This document shows positions 6,008-11,403 of a stretch of 11,403 bases of DNA, piece by piece. The DNA comes from Anaerolineaceae bacterium (GTDB lineage: Bacteria > Chloroflexota > Anaerolineae > Anaerolineales > Villigracilaceae), in NCBI GenBank assembly GCA_009885445.1, contig VFKQ01000311.1, forward strand, positions 1 through 11,403, written 5' to 3'. Both the position numbers and the translations under genes were made by a program. The notes beneath the pieces were generated by a model. That model was not told the origin of the DNA. It did no database searches and saw only the letters and a program-made list of their open reading frames with translations. Position 1 is the first letter of the stretch. Each line of letters begins with the position of its first letter.

Positions 6008-6269
6008 AGTCACTGATTTCACCTTTCGTCGCGCGGCGGGCGCTGATTATTCGGACCGTATCATCTATTCGCTCTACAAAACATATGGGGAGGAGTCTGC
6101 GCAGGGTTGAAAAGCCGATAATGATTTCACGATGCTCCTCTTGCCAATGGGCTGTATCGTCAAAGATGAAAGCAAGTGGATCGTTGAAAACAGTAAGCGC
6201 TTCATCAAAGGCAATCTTATGTTTGCGAAGATTGCTGTCCGCCTTGCGGGCATCCCATGAGAACTTCAT
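5976..6269 (-). CDS. brnT: BrnT-family ribonuclease toxin (DUF497)
   Basis: 97 aa, the normal BrnT length. Family features in order: FSWDARKADSNLRKHKIAFD (3-22), EALTVFNDPLAF, EEHREIIIGFS (44-54), and the terminal RIISARRATKGEISDYEK block (73-90), which holds the conserved Arg, Glu and Tyr. BrnT folds like RelE-type RNases and slows growth by cleaving RNA. Toxin precedes antitoxin, which is the usual BrnT-BrnA order. An extended -10 at 6276-6284 places the predicted transcription start on the A of the ATG, so the mRNA may be leaderless. The pair lies directly beside the DGR, but nothing links them functionally. Confidence 0.9.
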   Translation of the reverse strand: MKFSWDARKADSNLRKHKIAFDEALTVFNDPLAFIFDDTAHWQEEHREIIIGFSTLRRLLPICFVERIDDTVRIISARRATKGEISDYEKNARNKAS

Positions 6270-6275
6270 AATTCA

Positions 6276-6284
6276 AGTATAGCA
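6276..6284 (-). promoter_or_regulatory. Extended -10 promoter of brnT
   Basis: On the minus strand, TGCTATACT (6284 to 6276) is an extended -10 element. No good -35 is visible. The expected start is 6269, the first base of brnT. The 15-base context TATGCTATACTTGAA recurs exactly at 7108-7122. Confidence 0.6.
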
Positions 6285-6294
6285 TATGAAAATA

Positions 6295-6338
6295 ATTCGC
6301 CCCGCGGCCTGGACTCAATGTCCTGCCGCGGGGCGAAT
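6295..6338. repeat. GC-rich hairpin repeat, copy 2
   Basis: ATTCGCCCCGCGG (6295-6307) pairs perfectly over 13 bp with CCGCGGGGCGAAT (6326-6338). The loop contains GGACTCAATGTCC. On the minus strand it is followed by TTATTTT, so it can terminate the membrane-protein gene that ends at 6420. The brnT promoter starts 10 bases further on. Confidence 0.82.
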
Positions 6339-6346
6339 CTCTAGTC

Positions 6347-6390
6347 TCTGGTCTCGATACGGCGCACGAACGCCGCCTACTCGACCACCG
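6347..6390 (+). repeat. Dispersed imperfect palindrome, copy B
   Basis: This copy begins TCTGGTCTCGATA, has the hairpin CGGCG/CGCCG across CACGAA, and ends CTCGACCACCG. The ends match copy A at 1523-1590, which lies in the opposite orientation and carries a 23-bp insertion. Confidence 0.72.
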
Positions 6391-6419
6391 CAATTTCCCA
6401 GTCTCGAATTACCGCGACC

Positions 6420-7013
6420 TCAGCCCACCACTGGCACGGCCAAGTAGGTTACTAGTCCGAGCACGAGGACTGCGAAGGCCATCACTGCGAAGACGATGCG
6501 CATGTTGCTTTCGTCCTTGAGCAGGGAGGCCCAGGCCGCGAAGGTCAACCCGAGGGCCATGAGCAACATAATGAGTTGGAGCTGGTCGCCGCGCTCGTCC
6601 CACTCCGCGCCCAGCTCAAAGCTTGCTTCGGATTCATCGAAGAGTTCGTACGCGTCCGCGTAGAGTTCCTCTTCATATTGATCGTCCATTGGATACTCGT
6701 TCGCGCCGTTGCGTTCGATGGCAGCGAACAGCGCCTCGGTGAAGTTTCCTTCATAGTAAGCCGCGACTTCTGGATTATTCACTTGATTGATGTACCAGTT
6801 ATCATAGTTGCCGTCATCTTGAATCCAGATTTGGTTGGATTCAAGATATAAGACGTTGCCGTCGTTGAGATTGACCATGCCCAAAATCTCAAATTTATTT
6901 TGCTCAGAGTCTGCCATGGCGCCCTGATAACTGGACATGGCGGTCATTATGCTGAGGATGGCAATCAACGTGCCAAGCACGATCTCGGAACCAAACATAC
7001 GCAGGAATTTCAT
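6420..7013 (-). CDS. Unrecognised membrane protein with three predicted TM segments
   Basis: 197 aa from ATG 7013, chosen because AAGGAGA stands 7 bases ahead. A longer frame to 7121 would start inside the promoter. TM1 is at ~9-29 (IVLGTLIAILSIMTAM). An acidic soluble loop follows at ~33-140, rich in Tyr, Asn, Asp and Glu, including DDQYEEELYADAYELFDE (110-127). TM2 is at ~145-165 and TM3 at ~171-193, ending VPVVG. TM1 and the following SSYQGAMADSEQNK suggest an N-terminal anchor with a stretch of conserved character, but I cannot name the family. It is a single-gene unit with its own promoter (7112-7120) and a hairpin repeat downstream. No function is assigned. Confidence 0.8.
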   Translation of the reverse strand: MKFLRMFGSEIVLGTLIAILSIMTAMSSYQGAMADSEQNKFEILGMVNLNDGNVLYLESNQIWIQDDGNYDNWYINQVNNPEVAAYYEGNFTEALFAAIERNGANEYPMDDQYEEELYADAYELFDESEASFELGAEWDERGDQLQLIMLLMALGLTFAAWASLLKDESNMRIVFAVMAFAVLVLGLVTYLAVPVVG

Positions 7014-7020
7014 CGTGAAT

Positions 7021-7027
7021 TCTCCTT
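7021..7027 (-). promoter_or_regulatory. Ribosome-binding site fixing the start at 7013
   Basis: AAGGAGA on the minus strand lies 7 bases upstream of ATG 7013. No comparable site precedes ATG 7094 or 7121. Confidence 0.75.
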
Positions 7028-7111
7028 GAGGTGTATTTAGTTTCATGAACTGTGAAAAAAAACGTGAGCACGGCCCCCCCCGCACGCACGCCATGATAAC
7101 TTTATATTTCA

Positions 7112-7120
7112 AGTATAGCA
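7112..7120 (-). promoter_or_regulatory. Extended -10 promoter of the membrane-protein gene
   Basis: TGCTATACT on the minus strand, in the same 15-base context as the brnT promoter. The expected start is near 7105, giving a leader of about 92 bases. That leader contains a G8 run (7074-7081) followed shortly by a T8 run. Confidence 0.6.
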
Positions 7121-7128
7121 TACCAAAA

Positions 7129-7153
7129 ATTCGCCCCGCGACCTGGACTCAAT
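7129..7153. repeat. GC-rich hairpin repeat, copy 3, truncated
   Basis: ATTCGCCCCGCG, one changed base (A for G), then CCTGGACTCAAT match the left arm and half loop of copies 1 and 2. The right arm is missing. As in copy 2, the 15-base promoter motif lies 6 bases away on the left. Confidence 0.75.
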
Positions 7154-7192
7154 AGTTTCCTATCAAAATGATGGAACGGCATCATCACCCTT

Positions 7193-7198
7193 TATAAT
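7193..7198 (+). promoter_or_regulatory. Candidate -10 box for ftcD
   Basis: A perfect TATAAT on the plus strand, 65 bases before the ftcD ATG, with no convincing -35. The leader between them (7205-7260) is a pyrimidine-rich stutter of AATC/TCTAAT units with no ribosome-binding site. Confidence 0.4.
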
Positions 7199-7263
7199 TG
7201 CCGCCAGTCCCCAATCTCTAATTCTCCAATCCTCTAATCATCTAATCCTCCAACAACCCCACC

Positions 7264-8784
7264 ATGCAACTCATCCAATCCATCCCCAACTTCTCCGACG
7301 CGCGCCGACCCGAAGTGATAGACCAAATCGTCGCGGCCATCACCTCTGTGGAGGGCGCGCGCATGCTCGACCGCTCCTCCGACCTCGACCACAACCGCAC
7401 GGTGATCACCTTCGCCGGTCCGCCCGAGGCGGTGGAGGAGGCCTCCTTCCGCGCCATCAAAACCGCCGCCGAATTAATTGACCTCAACGCGCACACCGGC
7501 GAGCATCCGCGCATTGGCGCGGCGGACGTGGTGCCATTCGTCCCGCTCAGCGGCGTGACGATGGAAGAATGCGTCGCGCTGGCGAAACGTCTCGGCGAGC
7601 GCGTGGGGCGTGAGTTGCAGATTCCTGTTTATCTTTACGAGTCTGCGGCGACGCGGCCCGAGCGAGTCAACCTTGAAAATATTCGCAAGGGTCAATACGA
7701 GGGGCTCAAGTCAGCGATTGAGTCGGACCCGGCGCGCAAACCCGATTACGGTCCGGCCCGACTCGGCAAGGCGGGCGCAACCGTCATCGGGGCGCGCAAT
7801 CCGCTCGTCGCGTTCAACGTCTATCTCACCACCGAGGATGTCGACGTCGCAAAAAAAATCGCGAAGGCCATTCGTCATTCGTCGGGCGGTTTGCGTTATG
7901 TTAAAGGATTGGGACTGCTCGTGGATGGCCGCGCGCAGGTTTCGATGAATCTCACAAACTTTCACGACACGCCGATTGCGCGCGTCGTCGAAATGATTCG
8001 CCGCGAAGCCGCGCGTTACGGCGTGGCCATTCATCACAGCGAACTCGTCGGATTGATTCCGCAAGAGGCGCTGGTGGACGCGGCGGTGTGGTACACGCAA
8101 CTGGATGGATTCGACAAGGGACAGATTCTCGAAAGCAGACTCTTCGACGCGCCGAATCAATCCGCGCCGGTAGCGGCTTCGTTCATCGACGAATTGTCCG
8201 CGCCCACACCCACTCCCGGTGGCGGCTCGGCGGGTGCGTATGCTGGCGCAATGGGCGCGGCGCTCGTCTCGATGGTGGCGGGACTGACGATGGGCAAAAA
8301 GAAATATGCCGAGGTCGAAGCCGAGATGCAGGCGATTCGAGTCATGGCAGAAAAATTGCGCCGCGATTTGACTCAGGCCGTGGACGACGACGCCTCTTCA
8401 TTTGAAGTGTTGATGGCAACTTTTAAATTGCCGAAAGAAACTGACGAAGAAAAATCTGTGCGCGCCTCTGCAATTGTGCAGGCCACGCTCAACGCCGCGC
8501 GCATTCCCTTACATGTTGCCGAGGATGCGGTCAAGGTAATGGGACTTGCCATCCAATGCGCCCAGCGCGGAAACGTCAACGCCATCAGCGACTCAATGTC
8601 TGGTTTTGCGATGGCGCGCGCCGGTCTCACCGCGGCGGGATACAATGTGCGCATCAACATCCATTCTCTCGAAGATAAATCGGTGGGAGAGAAGATGCTT
8701 GGGGAGTTGGCTGAAATTGAAGCTCAGGCCGATACACTCGAAAAAGAAATCCGCGCCGTGATGAAAGAGCGCGGCGGGATTTAA
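7264..8784 (+). CDS. ftcD: Glutamate formimidoyltransferase / formimidotetrahydrofolate cyclodeaminase fusion
   Basis: 506 aa, close to the length of bifunctional FTCD. Residues ~1-300 are the formimidoyltransferase: SIPNFSDAR at the start, AHTGEHPRIGAADVVPFVPL (76-95) with likely catalytic His81, and the C-terminal subdomain ending ELVGLIPQEALVD (260-272). Residues ~306-506 are the helical cyclodeaminase, starting FIDELSAPTPTPGGGSAGA (307-325). The enzyme moves the formimino group from N-formiminoglutamate to tetrahydrofolate. It then deaminates the product to 5,10-methenyl-THF, the last step of one histidine degradation route. No hut genes are visible here. No Shine-Dalgarno precedes the ATG. 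REP palindrome 1 with a T-run follows the stop and can serve as its terminator. Confidence 0.95.
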   Translation: MQLIQSIPNFSDARRPEVIDQIVAAITSVEGARMLDRSSDLDHNRTVITFAGPPEAVEEASFRAIKTAAELIDLNAHTGEHPRIGAADVVPFVPLSGVTMEECVALAKRLGERVGRELQIPVYLYESAATRPERVNLENIRKGQYEGLKSAIESDPARKPDYGPARLGKAGATVIGARNPLVAFNVYLTTEDVDVAKKIAKAIRHSSGGLRYVKGLGLLVDGRAQVSMNLTNFHDTPIARVVEMIRREAARYGVAIHHSELVGLIPQEALVDAAVWYTQLDGFDKGQILESRLFDAPNQSAPVAASFIDELSAPTPTPGGGSAGAYAGAMGAALVSMVAGLTMGKKKYAEVEAEMQAIRVMAEKLRRDLTQAVDDDASSFEVLMATFKLPKETDEEKSVRASAIVQATLNAARIPLHVAEDAVKVMGLAIQCAQRGNVNAISDSMSGFAMARAGLTAAGYNVRINIHSLEDKSVGEKMLGELAEIEAQADTLEKEIRAVMKERGGI

Positions 8785-8785
8785 A

Positions 8786-8849
8786 TTATGGAATGCGGGA
8801 GCTTGCTCCCGTATTTTTGTCAGCCAGCAAGCTGGCTGACTCCATATTA
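8786..8849. repeat. Inverted pair of REP palindromes (REP1 and REP2) between ftcD and the RAYT gene
   Basis: REP1 (+): TTATGGAAT, then CGGGAGC-TT-GCTCCCG (8796-8811). REP2 (-): read on the minus strand, TTAATATGGA, then GTCAGCCAGC-TT-GCTGGCTGAC (8840 to 8819, 10-bp perfect stem). Both share a TATGGA foot and an AGCTTGCT hairpin tip. The T-run at 8814-8818 after REP1 makes it terminator-like for ftcD. REP2 contains the stop codon of the transposase remnant. Confidence 0.8.
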
Positions 8850-9388
8850 AAAATCGTCCACTATATTTACTTTGTCGATCGGCTGGCTAAATACTTGCTC
8901 TTGAAATGCTTCGTCCCCGTTTTTTAAAAACCAGCTATAACTGCAATATGGATAATCCATGGCATTTTCAACGATGCCATGCTTCACTGGATTGTGGTGA
9001 ACATAATGTAACCGCGCCAGATAAGACCTTTCATATGTAATGCACGTATCCCAATAGTTGAACCAAACCTGCCTACCTGAAGCCGCATCAAGGCGGTTGA
9101 ATTCAATTGTGGTGATTGAGTGTGTCTGCTTGATAAGCTTTTCAAGTGTAAGCGCATTCTCTGGCGCTTGCGCTATAAAGTGATAGTGATTACTCAAAAC
9201 AGCCCAGGCTTGCATGGCCCAACCCAGGACTTGGCTTTTTCGAGCAAAGTCTTTAGAAAAAACTCTTTGCGGCCGTTTTCACTTAAAATGTGCTGTTTGT
9301 GTAAAATAGCCCCCGTCACCATATACATGGTATTTGGTACAAAGTAATGTGGTGGATTGTGCAGATAGACTTTGTAAATGGCTTCCAT
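8847..9388 (-). pseudogene. REP-associated tyrosine (RAYT, Y1 HUH) transposase, frameshifted
   Basis: It would be about 180 aa, normal for RAYTs, but two frames are needed. The N-terminal part from ATG 9388 has HYFVPNTMYMVTGAILHKQH and ENGRKEFFLKTLLEKAKSW. It then runs into a stop in the frame LFKPGLF-like tail near 9194. The continuation MQAWAVLSNHYHFIAQAP (from ~9215) carries the HUH motif HYH. Further on, YVHHNPVKHGIV carries the likely nucleophilic Tyr and the NPV block typical of the family. One base inserted near 9216 would restore a single frame. RAYTs cut and join single-stranded REP palindromes, and this gene lies between three such palindromes. A real frameshift or a sequencing error would look the same. 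Confidence 0.85.
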
Positions 9389-9395
9389 GAAACGC

Positions 9396-9404
9396 AGTAT
9401 ATCA
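9396..9404 (-). promoter_or_regulatory. Extended -10 ahead of the RAYT gene
   Basis: TGATATACT on the minus strand, with the expected start 1 base before ATG 9388. Transcription would be almost leaderless, like brnT. There is no ribosome-binding site. Confidence 0.45.
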
Positions 9405-9432
9405 TTTAGGATGGATGCTAATACTTCACACG

Positions 9433-9459
9433 CCGCCAGCAAGCTGGCGGATTCCATAA
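9433..9459 (-). repeat. REP palindrome 3
   Basis: On the minus strand, TTATGGAAT followed by CCGCCAGC-TT-GCTGGCGG. It matches REP1 in its 9-base foot and REP2 in its CCAGCTTGCTGG core. It bounds the RAYT gene on its 5' side and touches the ribosome-binding site of dcd. Confidence 0.8.
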
Positions 9460-9471
9460 GGAGAGCAAAAC

Positions 9472-10026
9472 ATGGGACTCAAACCCGACCACTGGATTCG
9501 CAAGATGGCACTCGAACAAAAAATGATCGAACCCTTCATTGATAGGCAAGTCCGCGAAGGTGTAATTTCGTACGGCGTCTCGTCCTACGGCTACGATGTG
9601 CGTGTGGCTGACGAATTCAAGATTTTCACCAACGTCTTCTCCGCCACCGTGGACCCGAAAAATTTCGACACCAAGTCCATGGTGGATTACGTCGGCGAAG
9701 TGTGCACCATCCCGCCGAACTCGTTCGCCCTCGCGCGCACCGTGGAATATTTCCGCATCCCGCGCAAGGTGCTGACGATTTGTCTCGGCAAGTCCACGTA
9801 TGCGCGTTGCGGACTGATCGTCAACGTCACGCCGTTCGAGCCGGAGTGGGAGGGATTCGTCACCCTGGAAATCTCCAACACCACGCCGCTCCCTGCGAAA
9901 ATTTACGCCAACGAAGGCCTGGCCCAAGTCCTATTCTTTGAAGCGGACGAAGAGTGCGAAGTGTCGTATGCCGACAAGAAGGGTAAATACCAGAAGCAAC
10001 AGTCCATTGTCTTGCCCAAGTTGTAG
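9472..10026 (+). CDS. dcd: dCTP deaminase
   Basis: 184 aa, the normal Dcd length. Conserved blocks: SSYGYDVRV (37-45), LGKSTYARCGLIVNVTP (105-121), EPEWEGFVTLEISNT (123-137) with the likely catalytic Glu133, and the C-terminal YADKKGKYQKQQSIVLPKL (166-184). It deaminates dCTP to dUTP for thymidylate synthesis. The bifunctional archaeal type, which also hydrolyses dUTP, cannot be excluded by eye. The ATG is set by AAGGAG (9458-9463), 8 bases ahead, directly abutting REP3. It is a single-gene unit with strong terminators downstream. Confidence 0.95.
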   Translation: MGLKPDHWIRKMALEQKMIEPFIDRQVREGVISYGVSSYGYDVRVADEFKIFTNVFSATVDPKNFDTKSMVDYVGEVCTIPPNSFALARTVEYFRIPRKVLTICLGKSTYARCGLIVNVTPFEPEWEGFVTLEISNTTPLPAKIYANEGLAQVLFFEADEECEVSYADKKGKYQKQQSIVLPKL

Positions 10027-10041
10027 TTTCTTCAGGCGCGT

Positions 10042-10080
10042 AGCGTATCTCAGCCCACATTTGAGTCGCGCTGAGACGCT
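10042..10080 (+). other. Bulged hairpin after dcd
   Basis: AGCGT-(AT bulge)-CTCAGC (10042-10054) pairs with GCTGAG-ACGCT (10070-10080), followed by TTT. It is an 11-bp stem and may be a weak terminator. Confidence 0.5.
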
Positions 10081-10108
10081 TTCCACATTCGGGGTACTGG
10101 CTCGCTGA

Positions 10109-10145
10109 AACAAAAACTGCGGACGCAAGGTCCGCAGTTTTTGTT
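10109..10145. terminator. Strong bidirectional terminator between dcd and the anti-sigma gene
   Basis: AACAAAAACTGCGGAC (10109-10124) pairs over 16 bp with GTCCGCAGTTTTTGTT (10130-10145) across GCAAG. The A/T flanks give a T-run on both strands, which suits the two convergent genes. Confidence 0.9.
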
Positions 10146-10434
10146 AATTATCTGTCAGTGGCTGCGCCCGCTCAAGCACTTCCATCAGCGCGGTATATTC
10201 GTCACAGCAGTCATGGCATTCGTTGATGTGTTCGCGCACTAACGGGAAGATGCGCGCCGCGTCCTCTTTGCGCACTTCGATTTCGGCGAATTGGTCAAGC
10301 ACTCTGAAAACGTTTTCGCAATCCAGTTCGGCTGTTTCGAGATAGCGAATCAGGTCATGCACATCTCCGTTGGAGAGCGCGTCTTCTTTATTGGCGAGAG
10401 GGTTCGCCCGTTTGAGCCAGTCTTTCAGTTTCAT
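10144..10434 (-). CDS. Small zinc-binding anti-sigma-like protein (HxxxCxxC), no TM segment
   Basis: 96 aa. HINECHDCCDEY (69-80) carries the HxxxCxxC zinc motif of ZAS/zf-HC2 anti-sigma domains. The rest is helical and acidic and has no TM segment, so it would be a soluble, cytoplasmic regulator, perhaps redox-responsive through its Cys residues. It starts 36 bases after the sigma-factor stop with AGGAAG before the ATG, so the two form an operon. The last codon abuts the bidirectional terminator. The anti-sigma role is inferred from the motif and the neighbour. Confidence 0.78.
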   Translation of the reverse strand: MKLKDWLKRANPLANKEDALSNGDVHDLIRYLETAELDCENVFRVLDQFAEIEVRKEDAARIFPLVREHINECHDCCDEYTALMEVLERAQPLTDN

Positions 10435-10470
10435 AATTCTTCCTGTCTGACGGTGACTTTTATGAGGTTC

Positions 10471-11106
10471 TTACCCTTGCTCGAAGGCGGCCAATACTTC
10501 CTGCGCGCTAAGGCCTTCATTCTTGAGGCGACGTTTGAGTCGCAGACGGGCGTCGTGCAATAATTTATACAGTGCGTTTCGATTGGTCTTCAGGCGGCGG
10601 GCCACATCGTCCATGGGCAGGTTTTGCACGCCGAGCAACATCAACGCCTCACGCTGACGTTCAGTCAGCTCTTCATTCAACACGCGGCGGACGCGGGTCA
10701 TCATGTCGGCGCGCTCTGCGGCCACTTCGGGGCCGGCGGTAGAGTCCGCGAGTAGGCTTTCGGGAGCGGGGTTGTCCTCGTTATCTACCAGCTCGTCCAG
10801 CGACGAGTCGCGCCAGCGTTTGCGACGCAACTCTGATAGCGCGATGCGGATGGCGATCTTGTGTGCCCAGGTGGTGAATTGACTGCGTCCCTCGAAGGTG
10901 TGCAGGCGGTCGAGGATGCGCAGGAGAGTCTCCTGCGTCACCTCTTCGACGAGCGGGTCGAATTGCGGGTCTCCCGAGGAGACCCAGTGTGACAGCGCAT
11001 AGGGCAACCCGCCCGCGATGACGGCGCGCAAATCCGTCAGCGCCGCCTCGCGCGCCTCGCCAGCGGACTGTAAATCTGTGAGCCATTCTTCATTGGTTCG
11101 GGTCAT
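10471..11106 (-). CDS. ECF-type RNA polymerase sigma factor
   Basis: 211 aa. Region 2 (~48-100): DPLVEEVTQETLLRILDRLH, then FEGRSQFTTWAHKIAIRIAL (71-90) and the basic RRKRW. An acidic linker follows (~101-135). Region 4 (147-195): LTERQREALMLLGVQNLPMD, then DVARRLKTNRNALYKLLHDA, a helix-turn-helix that would bind the -35 element. No regions 1 or 3, so group IV (ECF). It directs RNA polymerase to a specific regulon, presumably held in check by the zinc-motif protein encoded downstream. TATAAT at 11115-11120 predicts transcription from about 11108, 2 bases before the ATG, so translation may be leaderless. Confidence 0.93.
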   Translation of the reverse strand: MTRTNEEWLTDLQSAGEAREAALTDLRAVIAGGLPYALSHWVSSGDPQFDPLVEEVTQETLLRILDRLHTFEGRSQFTTWAHKIAIRIALSELRRKRWRDSSLDELVDNEDNPAPESLLADSTAGPEVAAERADMMTRVRRVLNEELTERQREALMLLGVQNLPMDDVARRLKTNRNALYKLLHDARLRLKRRLKNEGLSAQEVLAAFEQG

Positions 11107-11114
11107 ATTGGGTG

Positions 11115-11120
11115 ATTATA
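11115..11120 (-). promoter_or_regulatory. -10 box of the sigma/anti-sigma operon
   Basis: A perfect TATAAT on the minus strand, 8 bases before the ATG. There is no clear -35 at 16-18 bp and no room for a ribosome-binding site after the expected start. Confidence 0.5.
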
Positions 11121-11193
11121 AAGGATGAAAGCAGAAATCCGTTTTCCGCCGCAGGCGAGAAAACGGGTTTCTAACAAGTTGATTTGGTTAATA

Positions 11194-11246
11194 TGGTGGG
11201 CGCGGAGCCCTAAAGGATGCTTCGCTAAGGCTCGAACCCCCGACCT
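11194..11246 (-). pseudogene. Damaged duplicate of the tRNA-Val 3' half
   Basis: Bases 11194-11207 and 11229-11246 repeat the acceptor end with CCA and the T-arm of the tRNA at 11286-11362. A 21-base segment (11208-11228) replaces one base of the T-stem and breaks it. That segment and its edges form an inverted repeat (GAGCC...GGCTC). The 5' half of a tRNA is absent. It may be an attachment-site scar or a decayed tandem tRNA. Confidence 0.7.
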
Positions 11247-11285
11247 TACCATCCCCTTTCGGGGACATCAATGTGATTTGTTGTT

Positions 11286-11362
11286 TGGTGGGCGCGGAGG
11301 GGCTCGAACCCCCGACCTCATGTGTGTGATACATGCACTCTAACCAACTGAGCTACGCGCCC
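11286..11362 (-). tRNA. tRNA-Val (anticodon CAC)
   Basis: 77 nt on the minus strand. Acceptor GGGCGCG/CGCGCCC; D-arm GCTC/GAGT; anticodon stem CATGT/ACATG with loop ATCACAC, giving anticodon CAC (reads GUG, Val); T-arm GGGGG-TTCGAGC-CCCTC; discriminator A and an encoded CCA. All stems pair, with only G-T wobbles. Bases 11247-11285 hold a TCCCC-GAAA-GGGGA hairpin downstream of the tRNA, without a T-run. Confidence 0.95.
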
Positions 11363-11403
11363 AAAATTAGAAACAATATAAACCAAATCGTATCGAGAAT
11401 TCA

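Noticed and set aside
7014..7121. Longer start of the membrane protein at 7121 or 7094
   Set aside because: ATG 7121 lies inside the -10 promoter element and 7094 has no ribosome-binding site. ATG 7013 follows AAGGAGA and opens with a membrane segment.
9389..9457. N-terminal extension of the RAYT gene to ATG 9457
   Set aside because: The extra residues are translated from REP3 itself (MESASLLAAC) and precede the extended -10. ATG 9388 fits the family start better.
10781..11086. Second minus-strand frame inside the sigma factor gene
   Set aside because: It is an Arg-rich shadow frame caused by high GC. The sigma region 2 and region 4 motifs are in the other frame.

Overview
The window carries a complete diversity-generating retroelement (DGR), at about 1.68-5.67 kb, inside an otherwise ordinary chromosomal region. 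The organism is most likely a Chloroflexota (Anaerolineae-like) bacterium. I infer this from a moderately GC-rich genome, a fused FtcD, a condensin-type SMC, and AT-rich intergenic spacers made of short slipped repeats (GATGAAAGA, ATCTG, TCTAATC). Lineage confidence is only moderate because no rRNA is present.

Layout. 1-1454: the 3' part of smc (+), closed by a terminator. 1683-3944: a 753-aa protein with an N-terminal KAP-type P-loop NTPase and a C-terminal FGE-sulfatase/C-type-lectin fold, ending in a variable region (VR, 3816-3942). 4041-5087: a DGR-type reverse transcriptase. 5080-5433: Avd, overlapping the RT by 8 bp. 5481-5607: the template repeat (TR), followed by a hairpin and a terminator. 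VR and TR align without gaps over 127 bp. All 21 differences fall on TR adenines (21 of 33 adenines), which is the mark of adenine-specific mutagenic retrohoming. TR would encode 13 Asn codons, 12 of which are changed in VR.

5727-7153: minus-strand genes, namely a BrnT/BrnA-like toxin-antitoxin pair and an unrecognised three-TM membrane protein. They are punctuated by copies of a GC-rich hairpin repeat, twice next to the same extended -10 promoter. 7264-8784: ftcD (+), glutamate formimidoyltransferase/cyclodeaminase. 8786-9459: a frameshifted REP-associated (RAYT/Y1 HUH) transposase between REP palindromes that share its own core. 9472-10026: dcd (+), dCTP deaminase. A strong bidirectional terminator separates it from a minus-strand ECF sigma/zinc-binding anti-sigma pair (10144-11106). 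11286-11362: tRNA-Val(CAC) (-) with encoded CCA, plus a damaged copy of its 3' half downstream.

How it fits together. RT and Avd would copy the TR RNA into A-mutagenised cDNA, which replaces VR in the KAP-lectin gene and rewrites up to about 18 codons of its predicted ligand-binding face. The target has no signal peptide or TM segment that I can see. The diversified domain is therefore probably intracellular and tied to an NTPase switch, which suggests a sensing or conflict role rather than a surface adhesin. That last step is inference.
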